A stretch of 49,748 nucleotides of DNA from Bacteroides muris (ex Afrizal et al. 2022) (GCF_004793475.1 NZ_SRYZ01000028.1:1-49748), one strand, 5' to 3'. Numbered from the stretch's first letter, positions 1-7,994 are shown. The notes: generated from the sequence alone by a model not told the origin. Translations and numbers: made by a program.

Positions 1-242
1 GCGCAAAGATATGCTGGGTTGCGATGCGTGTCAAGGCGGAAAATAGAATGGTTACACATCGGATTGGGCGACACATACAAGAAATTCTGCCTGAAATAGT
101 CAATGATATAGACGCTCTGATAAGTCGAGCGGGAGAACGCCTCAGCCGACCTCACATATTCCGACACACGGCTGTAGTCAAGCTCCTCCGGGAGCCTGAC
201 CTCATTGTCGGGTATGAAGAAATCGTCTATCATTCTATCCAT
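1..242 (-). CDS. LuxR-type transcriptional regulator, N-terminal part (cut by window edge)
   Basis: The minus-strand frame starts with ATG at 242 and stays open to base 1, so about 80 residues are visible and the C-terminus lies outside. The visible start (MDRMIDDFFIPDNEVRLPEE, then LDYSRVSEYVRSAEAF and TYQSVYIIDYFRQNFLYVS) resembles the N-terminal sensory part of a Bacteroides family of PAS-like plus LuxR-HTH regulators; this is recalled, not searched. After FLYVS the sequence departs from what I expect of that family, so an indel or frameshift is possible. The DNA-binding domain is not in the window, so the call rests on the N-terminus alone. Confidence 0.5.
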   Translation of the reverse strand, partial: MDRMIDDFFIPDNEVRLPEELDYSRVSEYVRSAEAFSRSTYQSVYIIDYFRQNFLYVSPNPMCNHSIFRLDTHRNPAYLC

Positions 243-736
243 ATTCAAAGAGATTCACTCCGCTAAATTACTAAAAAATGCCGATACCGCCGTAATATAG
301 TCTCAACCGATTTGATGAACCTATATAAGAAACGCCTCCTGCTAAAATCACAAAAGTAAAATTACCTCAAACTTTTGTTGCCAATTTGTGACTTAATAGC
401 TAATTAATCGATTTAATATCTTTGATTTACAATAGGATATGTTTTATATATTTAGTTATCGCCAAAAACCGAGTCAATATAACCTTTTAGGTTGGCTCTT
501 AAATCTGTGTAATTGGCTGTTCTCATAAATCCTCCTTTTTATTCTGTAAATATATGTACTTGTTTGCGTACTCACAAATATGATTAGTTAATTATTAACA
601 TGTCCACAGGGTTTTCGGGCTGCTCCATTCTTTTTCTTTGGACGTGTAAATTCCGCATATCCATAACCGGATAAAGTGTTGTTGACATATATGCAGCTTC
701 CTGTATTCGCCTTAATCAGTCAGCATTAAAAGAAGA
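243..736. other. Intergenic stretch, only a gene stub recognised
   Basis: AT-rich spacer between the LuxR-type fragment and the tRNA terminator. It holds the antitoxin stub listed separately (452-526). A TACTTTTG-like -7 element on the minus strand at 351-358 could serve the LuxR-type gene, but no well-spaced -33 TTTG accompanies it. I see nothing recognisable in 527-736; short frames there match no family I know. Confidence 0.5.
452..526 (-). pseudogene. Truncated Phd/YefM-type antitoxin remnant
   Basis: A 24-codon minus-strand frame (MRTANYTDLRANLKGYIDSV, then FGDN and TAA) has the typical N-terminus of Phd/YefM antitoxins, in which the N-terminal beta-hairpin/helix binds the operator DNA. 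It is preceded by an unusually good Shine-Dalgarno sequence (AAGGAGG) about 6 nt before the ATG. Family members are about 80-90 residues, so roughly the last 60 residues are missing, including the part that binds the toxin. No toxin (RelE/YoeB type) is visible downstream. I read it as the stub of a lost toxin-antitoxin module; a functional 24-residue peptide seems unlikely. Confidence 0.6.
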
Positions 737-770
737 AATCCTGAATGCCAATTGCTTGACTTTCAGGATT
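737..770 (-). terminator. Terminator of the tRNA-Tyr/tRNA-Gly transcript
   Basis: Inverted repeat AATCCTGAA (737-745) and TTCAGGATT (762-770) with a 16-nt loop. On the minus strand it is followed by a T-rich run (TTCTTCTTTT). It lies about 9 nt downstream of the tRNA-Gly gene. Confidence 0.7.
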
Positions 771-778
771 CTCTTAAG

Positions 779-851
779 AGCGGAAGACGGGGCTCAAACC
801 CGCGACCCTCAGCTTGGAAGGCTAATGCTCTATCAACTGAGCTACTTCCGC
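779..851 (-). tRNA. tRNA-Gly (anticodon UCC)
   Basis: On the minus strand the 73-nt sequence folds as a cloverleaf. The acceptor stem GCGGAAG pairs with CTTCCGC with discriminator U. The D-arm contains AGCTCAGTTGATAGAGC, the anticodon loop is CTTCCAA with TCC as anticodon, and the T-loop is the canonical GGTTTGAGCC type. CCA is not encoded. It lies 8 nt downstream of tRNA-Tyr, probably in one transcript. Confidence 0.93.
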
Positions 852-859
852 AATTTTTG

Positions 860-942
860 TGGGCAAAGATGGATTCGAACCACCGAAGGCGTAAGCCAGC
901 AGATTTACAGTCTGCCCCATTTGGCCACTCTGGTATTTGCCC
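860..942 (-). tRNA. tRNA-Tyr (anticodon GUA)
   Basis: An 83-nt class II tRNA on the minus strand. The acceptor stem GGGCAAA pairs with TTTGCCC with discriminator A. The anticodon loop is CTGTAAA with GTA as anticodon. A long variable arm (GGCTTACGCC region) is followed by a T-loop with GGTTCGAATCC. It is the first gene of the two-tRNA transcript. Confidence 0.94.
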
Positions 943-1004
943 CTTTGCACTTAAGATTCTATTTCAATTCTCTCATTGAGTAGGTTTGTTTCTCAATTGC
1001 GGTG

Positions 1005-1012
1005 CAAAGATA
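1005..1012 (-). promoter_or_regulatory. Putative -7 element for the tRNA pair
   Basis: TATCTTTG on the minus strand matches the Bacteroides -7 consensus TAnnTTTG and lies about 60 nt upstream of tRNA-Tyr. The nearest TTTG upstream is 23 nt away, slightly too far, so the -33 box is weak. Confidence 0.4.
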
Positions 1013-1015
1013 CGA

Positions 1016-1510
1016 CTATTTTTGTAAACTCCAAGCAAAATCTATCATTTTTATTGCAGAAATTGCACATTCGTCTCCTTTATTGCCCAGCTTACCACCG
1101 GCGCGATCCTCTGCTTGCTCCATTGTATTGGTGGTAATTAATCCGTAAATTACTGGTACATCGCCACTTGCGTTTAATTGGGTGATTCCTTGGGTAGCAC
1201 CCATGCAAACATAATCAAAATGTGGAGTATCTCCTCTGATTACACAACCAATTGCAATAACTGCATCGACTTCACTGTATTCGATAAGTTGGTTGGCACC
1301 GAAAGTCAGTTCAAAACTGCCAGGTACTGTTTTTACCAGGATATTTTCATCTTTGGCTCCATGTCTTTTTAAGGTGTCTATAGCACCTTTTAGGAGAGCA
1401 CCGGTAATATTATAATTCCACTCGGATACAACGATGCCGAATTTCATTTTTTCCGCGCTGGGTACAGAACTGAAATCGTAGTCTGAAAGATTGTGATAAG
1501 CTGTTGCCAT
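1016..1510 (-). CDS. ribH: 6,7-dimethyl-8-ribityllumazine synthase
   Basis: Penultimate step of riboflavin synthesis: it condenses 5-amino-6-ribitylaminouracil with 3,4-dihydroxy-2-butanone 4-phosphate to form the lumazine, as a cytosolic oligomer. The 164-residue length is usual for the family. Visible motifs are the substrate-binding VPGSFE (62-67) and the active-site loop [15 protein letters not shown] (87-101), with the conserved His at 97. It lies about 145 nt downstream of the TPR protein gene on the same strand; a large hairpin (1573-1630) sits between them, so co-transcription is uncertain. No other riboflavin gene is nearby. Confidence 0.95.
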   Translation of the reverse strand: MATAYHNLSDYDFSSVPSAEKMKFGIVVSEWNYNITGALLKGAIDTLKRHGAKDENILVKTVPGSFELTFGANQLIEYSEVDAVIAIGCVIRGDTPHFDYVCMGATQGITQLNASGDVPVIYGLITTNTMEQAEDRAGGKLGNKGDECAISAIKMIDFAWSLQK

Positions 1511-1572
1511 AAATAAGGAATTAAGAATTAAAAACTAATAATTGAAGATAGAAGAGAGAGGGGAGAAGAAAG

Positions 1573-1630
1573 AGGCACGGACTACACGGATTCACGGCTA
1601 TTTTCCGTGTTTTCCGTGTAATCCGTGCCT
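1573..1630. repeat. Long imperfect intergenic palindrome (CACGGA type)
   Basis: The left arm is built from CACGG words (GGCACGGA, TACACGGA, TTCACGG) and the right arm is nearly its reverse complement (CCGTGT, TTTCCGTGTA, ATCCGTGCC), with a 7-nt loop. It would fold into a stem of about 25 bp. It is a REP-like intergenic hairpin between the TPR gene and ribH; no ORF is present. It may act as an mRNA-stabilising element or a terminator. Confidence 0.8.
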
Positions 1631-1654
1631 AAGATGTCTTTATAATAAGGTATA

Positions 1655-2338
1655 TTACTTCTTCAACAGTTTGGCTTGTTCGATATACTTGTCGATATCC
1701 ATTGCCTGGTATGAACGGAAGTATTTATCCTTGATAGTGGTATACGCCTGGATTGCATCGTCATACTTACCTTGCTTTACCAAGATTTCTCCGGCTTGCA
1801 GTAGGTAGATGGGGCTGAGTGAGTTGTTGTCAGCTTCGTTGGCGGCTTTCAGCAGCATAGAAGCGGCTTTGTCCAGTTGACCGAGCTGCGCATAGCAGTT
1901 ACCCATGGCACCTTTCATGGCAGGAGCAACCATTTGGTCATCTCCGTCAAAGCTGTCCAATGCTTTCACTGCCTCGTCATATTTGCCGAGGTGTGCATAG
2001 CAGAGACCCATATAGGCTTTTGCAAGATTGGCTGCTTTTGTGCCGCTGTATTCGTCTGCAACTTTTGTAAATCCAGCAAAACCGATGCTGTCGCCGTTCA
2101 GTGCTTGTGCATAAGCGTCTGCCTCAAAGTATTCTTGTCCTTTAAATAGGGCTGCTTGTGCTTTTTCTTCACGGGGGTCTGCATAAAGGTTCTTGTACAT
2201 CACTACACCGGCAATGATGATGATTACTGCTGCTACAGCGCCGATGATTGCTTTTTTGTTTTTAATGAAAAAGGCCTCCGATTGTGTCAGTGCATCCTCC
2301 ACGTTTAAGGCTTCATTCGTCTTTTTTTGTTCTGCCAT
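1655..2338 (-). CDS. TPR-repeat membrane-anchored protein (YfgM-like)
   Basis: 227 residues. A charged N-terminus is followed by one hydrophobic segment at about 30-47 (AIIGAVAAVIIIIAGVVMYK) that should anchor it in the inner membrane. Tetratricopeptide-like helical repeats then run from about 58 to the end (AYMGLCYAHLGKYDEAVKAL, AMGNCYAQLGQLDKAASML, LLQAGEILVKQGKYDDAIQA). The topology resembles YfgM-type proteins, which assist folding of exported proteins, but no partner gene here proves that role. It is divergent from recF and upstream of ribH. Function assignment is generic; the fold is clear. Confidence 0.8.
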   Translation of the reverse strand: MAEQKKTNEALNVEDALTQSEAFFIKNKKAIIGAVAAVIIIIAGVVMYKNLYADPREEKAQAALFKGQEYFEADAYAQALNGDSIGFAGFTKVADEYSGTKAANLAKAYMGLCYAHLGKYDEAVKALDSFDGDDQMVAPAMKGAMGNCYAQLGQLDKAASMLLKAANEADNNSLSPIYLLQAGEILVKQGKYDDAIQAYTTIKDKYFRSYQAMDIDKYIEQAKLLKK

Positions 2339-2386
2339 TTTTATATAATCTTTTTGTTATTATTCTTATTTATCTATTTCGACCCG

Positions 2387-2418
2387 CAAAAGTAAGTTTT
2401 TTATAGCTATCAACGAAA
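2387..2418 (-). promoter_or_regulatory. Promoter of the TPR protein gene
   Basis: Minus-strand TACTTTTG (2387-2394) fits the -7 consensus. TTTC at 2415-2418, 20 nt upstream, is a one-mismatch -33 box. The site is about 50 nt before the start codon. Confidence 0.5.
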
Positions 2419-2520
2419 TTTAGCGGCATCTTTTTTTGTTTTGTATCAGAAAACACTGGAATTATTTCTACTTTTCAATGAGCCGGGCTTCACCTCTGTA
2501 TTAAAAATAAGCAGGCTTAT

Positions 2521-2552
2521 TTTGTACTGCTTTCGGTTTTGTATTATCTTTG
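2521..2552 (+). promoter_or_regulatory. Promoter of recF
   Basis: TTTG (2521-2524), 20 nt, then TATCTTTG (2545-2552): a full match to the Bacteroides -33/-7 consensus, 24 nt before the recF start codon. Its position supports 2576 as the start and excludes the 45-codon upstream extension of the open frame. Confidence 0.75.
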
Positions 2553-2575
2553 TAACCGAACTCATCGTTGTTATA

Positions 2576-3688
2576 ATGATACTGAAGCGTATATCTATAC
2601 TCAATTATAAGAACTTGGAGCAGGCAGAGCTTTCATTCTCGCCCAAGTTGAACTGTTTTTTCGGACAGAACGGTATGGGGAAAACGAATCTGCTGGATGC
2701 GGTATATTTTTTGTCTTTCTGTAAAAGTGCCGGTAATCCCATTGATTCCCAGAATATCCGCCATGATGCCGACTTCTTTGTTATTCAAGGATTTTATGAG
2801 GCTGCCGGCGGACCCCCTGAGGAAATATACTGTGGCATGAAGAGACGACAGAAGAAGCAGTTTAAGCGCAACAAGAAAGAGTATACGCGTTTGTCGGATC
2901 ATATAGGTTTTCTGCCTTTGGTCATGGTCTCTCCTGCCGATGCGGGGTTGATAGCAGGAGGTAGTGATGAGCGCCGACGTTTTATGGATGTAGTCATCTC
3001 ACAGTACGACAAAGAGTATCTGGAAGCTTTGATACGATACAATAAAGCCCTGGTGCAGCGGAATACCTTGCTGAAGAGTGAACAGCCGGTGGAAGAAGAA
3101 CTCTTTTTGGTTTGGGAGGAGATGATGGCGCAAGCCGGCGAAGTGGTGTTCCGCAAACGTGAGGCCTTTATCCGTGAGTTTATTCCTATTTTCCAGTCTT
3201 TCTATTCATTCATTTCGCAGGATAGAGAGAAGGTGGGATTGAGTTATGATTCCCATGCCCGCGATGTCTCTTTGCTGGAAGTGCTGAAGGAAAGCCGTGT
3301 ACGCGACCGGATTATGGGTTATTCGTTGCGCGGTGTGCACAAGGACGAACTGAATATGCTTTTGGGGGATTTCCCTATCAAGCGTGAAGGGTCGCAGGGA
3401 CAGAACAAGACTTATCTTGTGGCGTTGAAGCTGGCACAGTTTGATTTCCTGAAACGTACCGGGACTACTGTTCCCTTGTTGTTGCTGGACGATATTTTTG
3501 ACAAGCTGGATGCCTCGCGTGTGGAGCAAATCATCAAGTTGGTGGCAAGCGACAGTTTTGGACAGATTTTTATAACAGATACCAACCGTGAACATCTGGA
3601 CTGTATTCTGCATAAAGTGGGCAGTGATTATAAGATGTTCCGTGTGGAGCAGGGAACGGTTGCCGAGATGAAGGAGGAAGAGGCATGA
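2576..3688 (+). CDS. recF: DNA replication and repair protein RecF
   Basis: SMC-like ATPase that helps load RecA at gaps in single-stranded DNA through the RecFOR pathway. 370 residues, normal for the family. The Walker A motif GQNGMGKTN is at 30-38, the signature-like segment REGSQGQNK sits in the C-terminal third, and the Walker B/D-loop PLLLLDDIFDKLD lies near the C-terminus. The start at 2576 (MILKRISILNYKNLEQ) is chosen because it matches the family N-terminus and follows the promoter; the frame is open further upstream. It overlaps the DUF721 gene by 4 nt (ATGA), indicating translational coupling. Confidence 0.95.
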   Translation: MILKRISILNYKNLEQAELSFSPKLNCFFGQNGMGKTNLLDAVYFLSFCKSAGNPIDSQNIRHDADFFVIQGFYEAAGGPPEEIYCGMKRRQKKQFKRNKKEYTRLSDHIGFLPLVMVSPADAGLIAGGSDERRRFMDVVISQYDKEYLEALIRYNKALVQRNTLLKSEQPVEEELFLVWEEMMAQAGEVVFRKREAFIREFIPIFQSFYSFISQDREKVGLSYDSHARDVSLLEVLKESRVRDRIMGYSLRGVHKDELNMLLGDFPIKREGSQGQNKTYLVALKLAQFDFLKRTGTTVPLLLLDDIFDKLDASRVEQIIKLVASDSFGQIFITDTNREHLDCILHKVGSDYKMFRVEQGTVAEMKEEEA

Positions 3689-3975
3689 AGCGCAATAATG
3701 CCGAACAGATAGGTGAACTTATCCGTCATTACCTCAGGCAGGAAAGTCTGGAGTCTCCGCTGAATGAACGGCGGCTTATCAGTGCGTGGCCCGAAGTGCT
3801 GGGGCCTACCATTGCTTCCTACACCCGCGAACTTTATATAAAGAACCAGGTGCTTTATGTGCACCTCGCTTCTGCTGCCCTGCGCCAGGAACTGATGATG
3901 GGGCGTGAGTTGTTGGTGCGCAACTTGAACCGTCATGTGGGGGCGCAGGTCATAACAAATATCATATTCAGATAA
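3685..3975 (+). CDS. DUF721 (DciA-like) protein
   Basis: 96 residues, small and basic with a DUF721 fold pattern (NERRLISAWPEVLGPTIASY, then LYIKNQVLYVHLASAALRQE and LLVRNLNRHVG). DciA, the characterised member, helps recruit the replicative helicase in many bacteria; a role in replication or repair is suggested by the coupling to recF but is not proven for this short version. It overlaps recF by 4 nt and ends 4 nt from the convergent PHP gene, with no room for a conventional terminator. Confidence 0.85.
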   Translation: MKRNNAEQIGELIRHYLRQESLESPLNERRLISAWPEVLGPTIASYTRELYIKNQVLYVHLASAALRQELMMGRELLVRNLNRHVGAQVITNIIFR

Positions 3976-3979
3976 ATTA

Positions 3980-4771
3980 TCACCGGTCTGTCAGCATCCT
4001 CAGCTCATCTATTCTTTCAATCTTCAGTTCCTTCAATTCCCGGACTGCCCGGTCATAATACACCGGAGTTTCCAAATCCTTGTTGTCATGCGCATCCAGT
4101 CCGATGATGGCTGTACAGCCTTCATTGGCAGCGATTCGCCAGAACTCCGGGCATGGGTATGTGGATAAACCGTGCGCTTCATTGTAGGCTACATAGCCTA
4201 TATTGTATTCCAGCGGGACATTCAGGCGTGCAGCAGTACGGCAGATGTGCCGGCTGATGGTAGAGCAATGGTGGTCGAACTTCGGATAGGAGCGCATGAA
4301 CAAGTCCGGATGGGCAAGACAAGAGAATAATTCGCTTTCCATACCTTCGATGGCGCTTTCTTCGTAAAGGTCGAGCATATCGCGGCTGTCCGTATGATGG
4401 CCGAAATAGGGAAATTTTTCATCGGTGTGGTAGTGATGGTTTCCGAAGATGATATAGTCCAGCCGGTACTTCTTGATTTGTTCTTTCAGCCAATGGATAT
4501 GTTGGGGGAAGTATTCACATTCAAGTCCTATCCTGATGTCTATCCGGTCGTGGTATTTTCCACGGAGCATCTTGAGGCTCTCCACGTAGCCGGGAAGCTC
4601 TTCGGGGAGCATCCGCATGTCGGCTACGTAGTCGGTACGGTATTTCCAAGGAGTATGGTCTGAGAAACCGAGTATCCGGTAACCGCCTTTGATGGCACTG
4701 AGCACATAGTCTTCGTCATCTCCGGTGGCATGCATGCAGCGTGTGGTGTGTGTATGATAATTGGTTTTCAT
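3980..4771 (-). CDS. PHP-domain histidinol-phosphatase-like hydrolase
   Basis: 263 residues. Metal-binding PHP motifs are seen in order: HTHTTRC near the N-terminus, FSDHTPW (about 37-43), LECEY (about 83-87), GNHHYH (about 110), HPDLF (about 154) and a C-terminal GLDAHD. This pattern matches the HisK/HisJ-type histidinol phosphatases that remove phosphate from L-histidinol phosphate, although PHP phosphoesterases with other substrates look similar. No other his genes are nearby, so substrate remains inferred. It overlaps the upstream cyclo-ligase gene by 4 nt. Confidence 0.8.
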   Translation of the reverse strand: MKTNYHTHTTRCMHATGDDEDYVLSAIKGGYRILGFSDHTPWKYRTDYVADMRMLPEELPGYVESLKMLRGKYHDRIDIRIGLECEYFPQHIHWLKEQIKKYRLDYIIFGNHHYHTDEKFPYFGHHTDSRDMLDLYEESAIEGMESELFSCLAHPDLFMRSYPKFDHHCSTISRHICRTAARLNVPLEYNIGYVAYNEAHGLSTYPCPEFWRIAANEGCTAIIGLDAHDNKDLETPVYYDRAVRELKELKIERIDELRMLTDR

Positions 4772-5301
4772 TGCGTTATTATTTCATCCATGCGTATGTC
4801 AAATGGTTCTGCAGGAACTTCTTCTACGAGTTGAAACGGGAAACAGATGCCGGCTTTGTAGGCTGATGGGATGTGGGGCAGAAGCCGGTCGTAGTAACCT
4901 TTACCGCGCCCAAGACGGTTGCCGTTACGGTCGAATGCCACGCCGGGAACCACAATGAAGTCAATGTCTGCATAGTCGGTAAATAACTTGCCGGTCGGTT
5001 CTTTGATGCCGTATGCACCGGGTTTCAAGTCCTCAGGTCCGGTGTACAGTCGCAGTTCCAGGCCGTCACCTGCAACTACCGGAAGCAGTATCCGCTTTTT
5101 GCGGTTCCACTTCCGGATAAATTCGTGTGTATCCACTTCGTCTTTGAGAGAGTGGTAAAGCAGTACGGTTTTTGCCGCCCTGAAAGCAGGGTGTGCCTCG
5201 AGGGCGGCAAGTATTTCAGCAGACTGACGCATAGCGGAAGAGCTGTGTCGGGTCTTCAACAAAGCTATCTGCCTGCGCAGTTCTTCTTTCTTTTCCATCA
5301 T
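4768..5301 (-). CDS. 5-formyltetrahydrofolate cyclo-ligase
   Basis: Converts 5-formyl-THF to 5,10-methenyl-THF using ATP, recycling folate one-carbon units in the cytosol. 177 residues. The N-terminal lysine/arginine-rich helix (KEELRRQIALLKTRH) binds nucleotide in this family. The hallmark GRGKGYYDRLLP is near residue 130 and is preceded by the VPGVAFD strand. The chosen start, MMEKKEELRR, matches family N-termini, but it lies inside the end of the S41 protease gene: the two frames share 86 nt out of register. It is translationally coupled to the PHP gene (ATGA overlap). Confidence 0.93.
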   Translation of the reverse strand: MMEKKEELRRQIALLKTRHSSSAMRQSAEILAALEAHPAFRAAKTVLLYHSLKDEVDTHEFIRKWNRKKRILLPVVAGDGLELRLYTGPEDLKPGAYGIKEPTGKLFTDYADIDFIVVPGVAFDRNGNRLGRGKGYYDRLLPHIPSAYKAGICFPFQLVEEVPAEPFDIRMDEIITQ

Positions 5302-6955
5302 CTTTTTTATCCTCTATGATTGGTGTTGCTTCCGGGGCTTTTGGGAATGCCTCTCCACGTTCCAGAATATCTAGTGCCTTCTTGACGGTAGCATCGCTCT
5401 GGTTGATGTAGCGGATGTATTGCTCCCTCCCCAGTATGTTGTAGATAATGTTGCCGTAAATGCTCCTTTCCAGTAGCTTGTAGGACTTGTGGATAAGCAG
5501 GTTGCGTCGCTTTACTCCCTTGGAGTCTGCAAAACGTACAAACTGTTCCACAACACCTTGGTGGCGAAGGTACTTCAACAAATCCACTTCATTGTTGTAT
5601 TCACTCAATTTCGTGCGGTTACGATCGGTATACTGGAAGCTGAATTGCAGAATCAGTCCCTTGTTGCTTACTTCTATCAGGTAAGAAGATACTCCGGTAG
5701 TGTCTTGCGGAACGAATACGTCTGGCATAATGCCTCCTCCTCCGTATACGGGTCTACCTAAGCCGGTAGAGTAACGCAGTTTTTCGTCCAGTTTGATACT
5801 GTCTTTGGAGAAGAATTCGCCGTGTTCGTAACGGGTAATCCAGTCCATTTCGTATTTGCTGTCCTTGCCGTTTTCGTAAGGACGCTGGATGCAACGGCCC
5901 GATGGAGTGTAATAGCGGGCAATGGTCAGGCGGATGGCGGAACCGTCACTGAAGTCGATGGGCTGCTGTACGAGTCCTTTGCCGAAGGAACGGCGTCCTA
6001 CAATGGTTCCGCGGTCATTGTCCTGAATGGCGCCTGCAAAGATTTCGCTGGCCGAAGCAGAACTTTCGTTTACCAATACTACCAGCGGCAGTTTTTGGCA
6101 ACTGCCGGTGCCGTTGGCATATTCCTCCATGCGGGGGTATTTGCGGCCATGGGTATATACTATCAATTTTCCTTCCGGCAAGAATTCGTTCACCATGCGC
6201 GTGGCTGCTTCCATGTAGCCTCCGGTATTGTCGCGCAGGTCGATAATCAGTCCTTTGCACTTCTCATGACTCAGTTGTGCTATTGCATTCAACAGTTCTA
6301 CATGCGTGGTACGTCCGAATTTGCTGATTTGTATATATCCGTAGTCATCGTCGACCATATAGGCTGCATCAATGGTGTTTTGCGGGATGTCGCCGCGTGT
6401 AATGGTGAATTCGAGCAATTCCTTTTCCGTGGCACGCTTGACACCCAACTTCACCTGACTGCCTTTCGGACCTTTCAGATTGCGCATGGCCTTTTCATTT
6501 GTCAGGCCTTTGCCTGCAAATAGGCTGTCGTTGACCATCACAATGCGGTCGCCTGCCATCAGACCCACTTTCTCGGACGGTCCGCCGGGAATCACGCTGT
6601 TCACGTGTATCGTGTCTTCTTGAATGGTGAACTGGATACCTATACCGCTGAAACTGCCTTCAAGTTCGGAATTGACCTCTTCCAGTTTCTGTGCGGGGAT
6701 GTAGGTGGAGTGGGGGTCAAGTTCCGCCAATATCTGCGGCATGGCCTTTTCTACCAGATCGGTCATGTTGACGGTATCCACATACTGGTCGTCAATAACA
6801 CGCAGCAAAGCATTCAGCTTGTTGGACGAGCTATTGATGATTCCCAGTTTGTTACCGGCAAAATGCCTGGCGTAAAACGTTCCGATAAGAATTCCCGCTA
6901 CTACACTGATTGCGATGATAAGCGGCATAAAGCGGGATGTGTTTTTTGTACTCAT
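5216..6955 (-). CDS. S41-family C-terminal processing peptidase (Ctp/Prc-like)
   Basis: 579 residues. One N-terminal transmembrane segment (about 10-28) anchors a periplasmic protease. A PDZ domain follows at roughly 95-185 (GSFSGIGIQF; VIPGGPSEKVGLMAGDRI). The S41 catalytic domain has the Ser in VNESSASASEIFAGA and the Lys in RRSFGKGLVQ, the Ser-Lys dyad of this family. Such proteases trim or degrade exported proteins. The C-terminal tail after about 540 is charged and low in complexity, and its last 28 codons overlap the downstream cyclo-ligase gene in another frame. It is followed upstream by the dCMP deaminase gene 31 nt away, likely the same operon. Confidence 0.92.
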   Translation of the reverse strand: MSTKNTSRFMPLIIAISVVAGILIGTFYARHFAGNKLGIINSSSNKLNALLRVIDDQYVDTVNMTDLVEKAMPQILAELDPHSTYIPAQKLEEVNSELEGSFSGIGIQFTIQEDTIHVNSVIPGGPSEKVGLMAGDRIVMVNDSLFAGKGLTNEKAMRNLKGPKGSQVKLGVKRATEKELLEFTITRGDIPQNTIDAAYMVDDDYGYIQISKFGRTTHVELLNAIAQLSHEKCKGLIIDLRDNTGGYMEAATRMVNEFLPEGKLIVYTHGRKYPRMEEYANGTGSCQKLPLVVLVNESSASASEIFAGAIQDNDRGTIVGRRSFGKGLVQQPIDFSDGSAIRLTIARYYTPSGRCIQRPYENGKDSKYEMDWITRYEHGEFFSKDSIKLDEKLRYSTGLGRPVYGGGGIMPDVFVPQDTTGVSSYLIEVSNKGLILQFSFQYTDRNRTKLSEYNNEVDLLKYLRHQGVVEQFVRFADSKGVKRRNLLIHKSYKLLERSIYGNIIYNILGREQYIRYINQSDATVKKALDILERGEAFPKAPEATPIIEDKKDDGKERRTAQADSFVEDPTQLFRYASVC

Positions 6956-6986
6956 GATGTTTATTTACTATTAGACTATTTACAAT

Positions 6987-7463
6987 TTACTGTTCGGATG
7001 CACAAGCAGCCTCCGATTTTAACTTTCCATTATCCATTGAAATAAACACCACCTCGATGCCTGCTCGTTTCAAAAGTTCGACACCATCCTCCAGGCGGTA
7101 TTTTTCGGAGTAGACCACTCGCTTGATGCCTGCTTGGATAATCAGTTTGGCGCATTCTATGCAGGGGGAGGCAGTGACGTACATGGTAGCACCGTTACTA
7201 CTGTTGTTCGAACGGGCTATTTTGGTTATGGCGTTTGCTTCGGCATGGAGCACGTATGGTTTGGTTACGTTGTTCTCCTCTTCACACACATTCTCAAAGC
7301 CGGAAGGGGTACCGTTGTAGCCGTCAGAGATAATCATCTTGTCTTTTACAATCAGTGCACCGACCTGGCGGCGTTTGCAATACGAATTTTCAGCCCAAAT
7401 GCTTGCCATACGTATATAACGCTTGTCCAATGCTTCTTGTTTGTCTTTTGTAGAATCGTCCAT
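6987..7463 (-). CDS. Deoxycytidylate (dCMP) deaminase
   Basis: 158 residues of the cytidine/deoxycytidylate deaminase fold. Zinc ligands lie in HAEANAI (His with the catalytic Glu) and in SPCIECAKLI (two Cys). The enzyme converts dCMP to dUMP, feeding thymidylate synthesis. The N-terminal part (YIRMASIWAENSYCKRRQVG) is typical of the ComEB/dCMP deaminase branch rather than of tRNA deaminases. The gene lies 12 nt downstream of the DUF4847 lipoprotein gene and 31 nt upstream of the S41 protease gene on the minus strand, consistent with a multi-gene operon starting at the M3 peptidase. Confidence 0.93.
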   Translation of the reverse strand: MDDSTKDKQEALDKRYIRMASIWAENSYCKRRQVGALIVKDKMIISDGYNGTPSGFENVCEEENNVTKPYVLHAEANAITKIARSNNSSNGATMYVTASPCIECAKLIIQAGIKRVVYSEKYRLEDGVELLKRAGIEVVFISMDNGKLKSEAACASEQ

Positions 7464-7475
7464 TATATTTATGTT

Positions 7476-7994
7476 TTATTGTTGCGGGGTGAATCCCATG
7501 ATTCTGGTTGTCGGTCCGTCTTTAAAATAGAGGGTCAGTGAATTGGCATCCCCTTCATACTTGTACACGTTTTGCAGTCCGGAGATGAATGCCTTGGCCA
7601 GTGCATCGCTCTCTGCAGAGCCGCTGATTTTTAGGTTGAAGTTCAATGATTGCGATTTTCCATCGGCACTCCAGGTTCCGTTGACGCTTGAGTTGATGCC
7701 TTGTCCGTTGACGCTGGTGCCCATCAATTCTCCATCCAGTTCGGTACCTTCAAAGTTTAGAGTGAAGTTGCCTTCTGTCTTAAGTGCTTCTCTGCTTTTT
7801 CTCTCGGCCTTTTCATCCTGCCATAAACCTGAATAGAACTGTCTGTTACTGTCCTTATTGGTGAGCCGGCTGAGCTTCCACGTCTTCCCTGTGAATATCC
7901 CGATAACATCGTCCTCGTTGTCGCAACTGCTTAGCAGGGGAAGCAACGAAAGCACGAGCAGCATACAACTGATGTTCCTTATAAGTTTTTTCAT
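7476..7994 (-). CDS. DUF4847-like lipoprotein
   Basis: 172 residues with a lipoprotein signal (MKKLIRNISCMLLVLSLLPL then LSSC), lipidation expected at the Cys near 24. The mature part looks like a lipocalin-type beta domain (GIFTGKTWKLSRL; GNFTLNFEG; SVNGTWSADG; SLTLYFKDGP). I place it with DUF4847, a Bacteroidales family of unknown role, from memory of the family and of its usual neighbours. The start overlaps the stop of the M3 peptidase gene by 4 nt. Confidence 0.75.
   Translation of the reverse strand: MKKLIRNISCMLLVLSLLPLLSSCDNEDDVIGIFTGKTWKLSRLTNKDSNRQFYSGLWQDEKAERKSREALKTEGNFTLNFEGTELDGELMGTSVNGQGINSSVNGTWSADGKSQSLNFNLKISGSAESDALAKAFISGLQNVYKYEGDANSLTLYFKDGPTTRIMGFTPQQ

Noticed and set aside
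752..983. Two 75-codon open frames
   Set aside because: They cover the tRNA-Gly and tRNA-Tyr genes; peptides such as RRGSNPRPSAWKA are the usual false translations of tRNA sequence.
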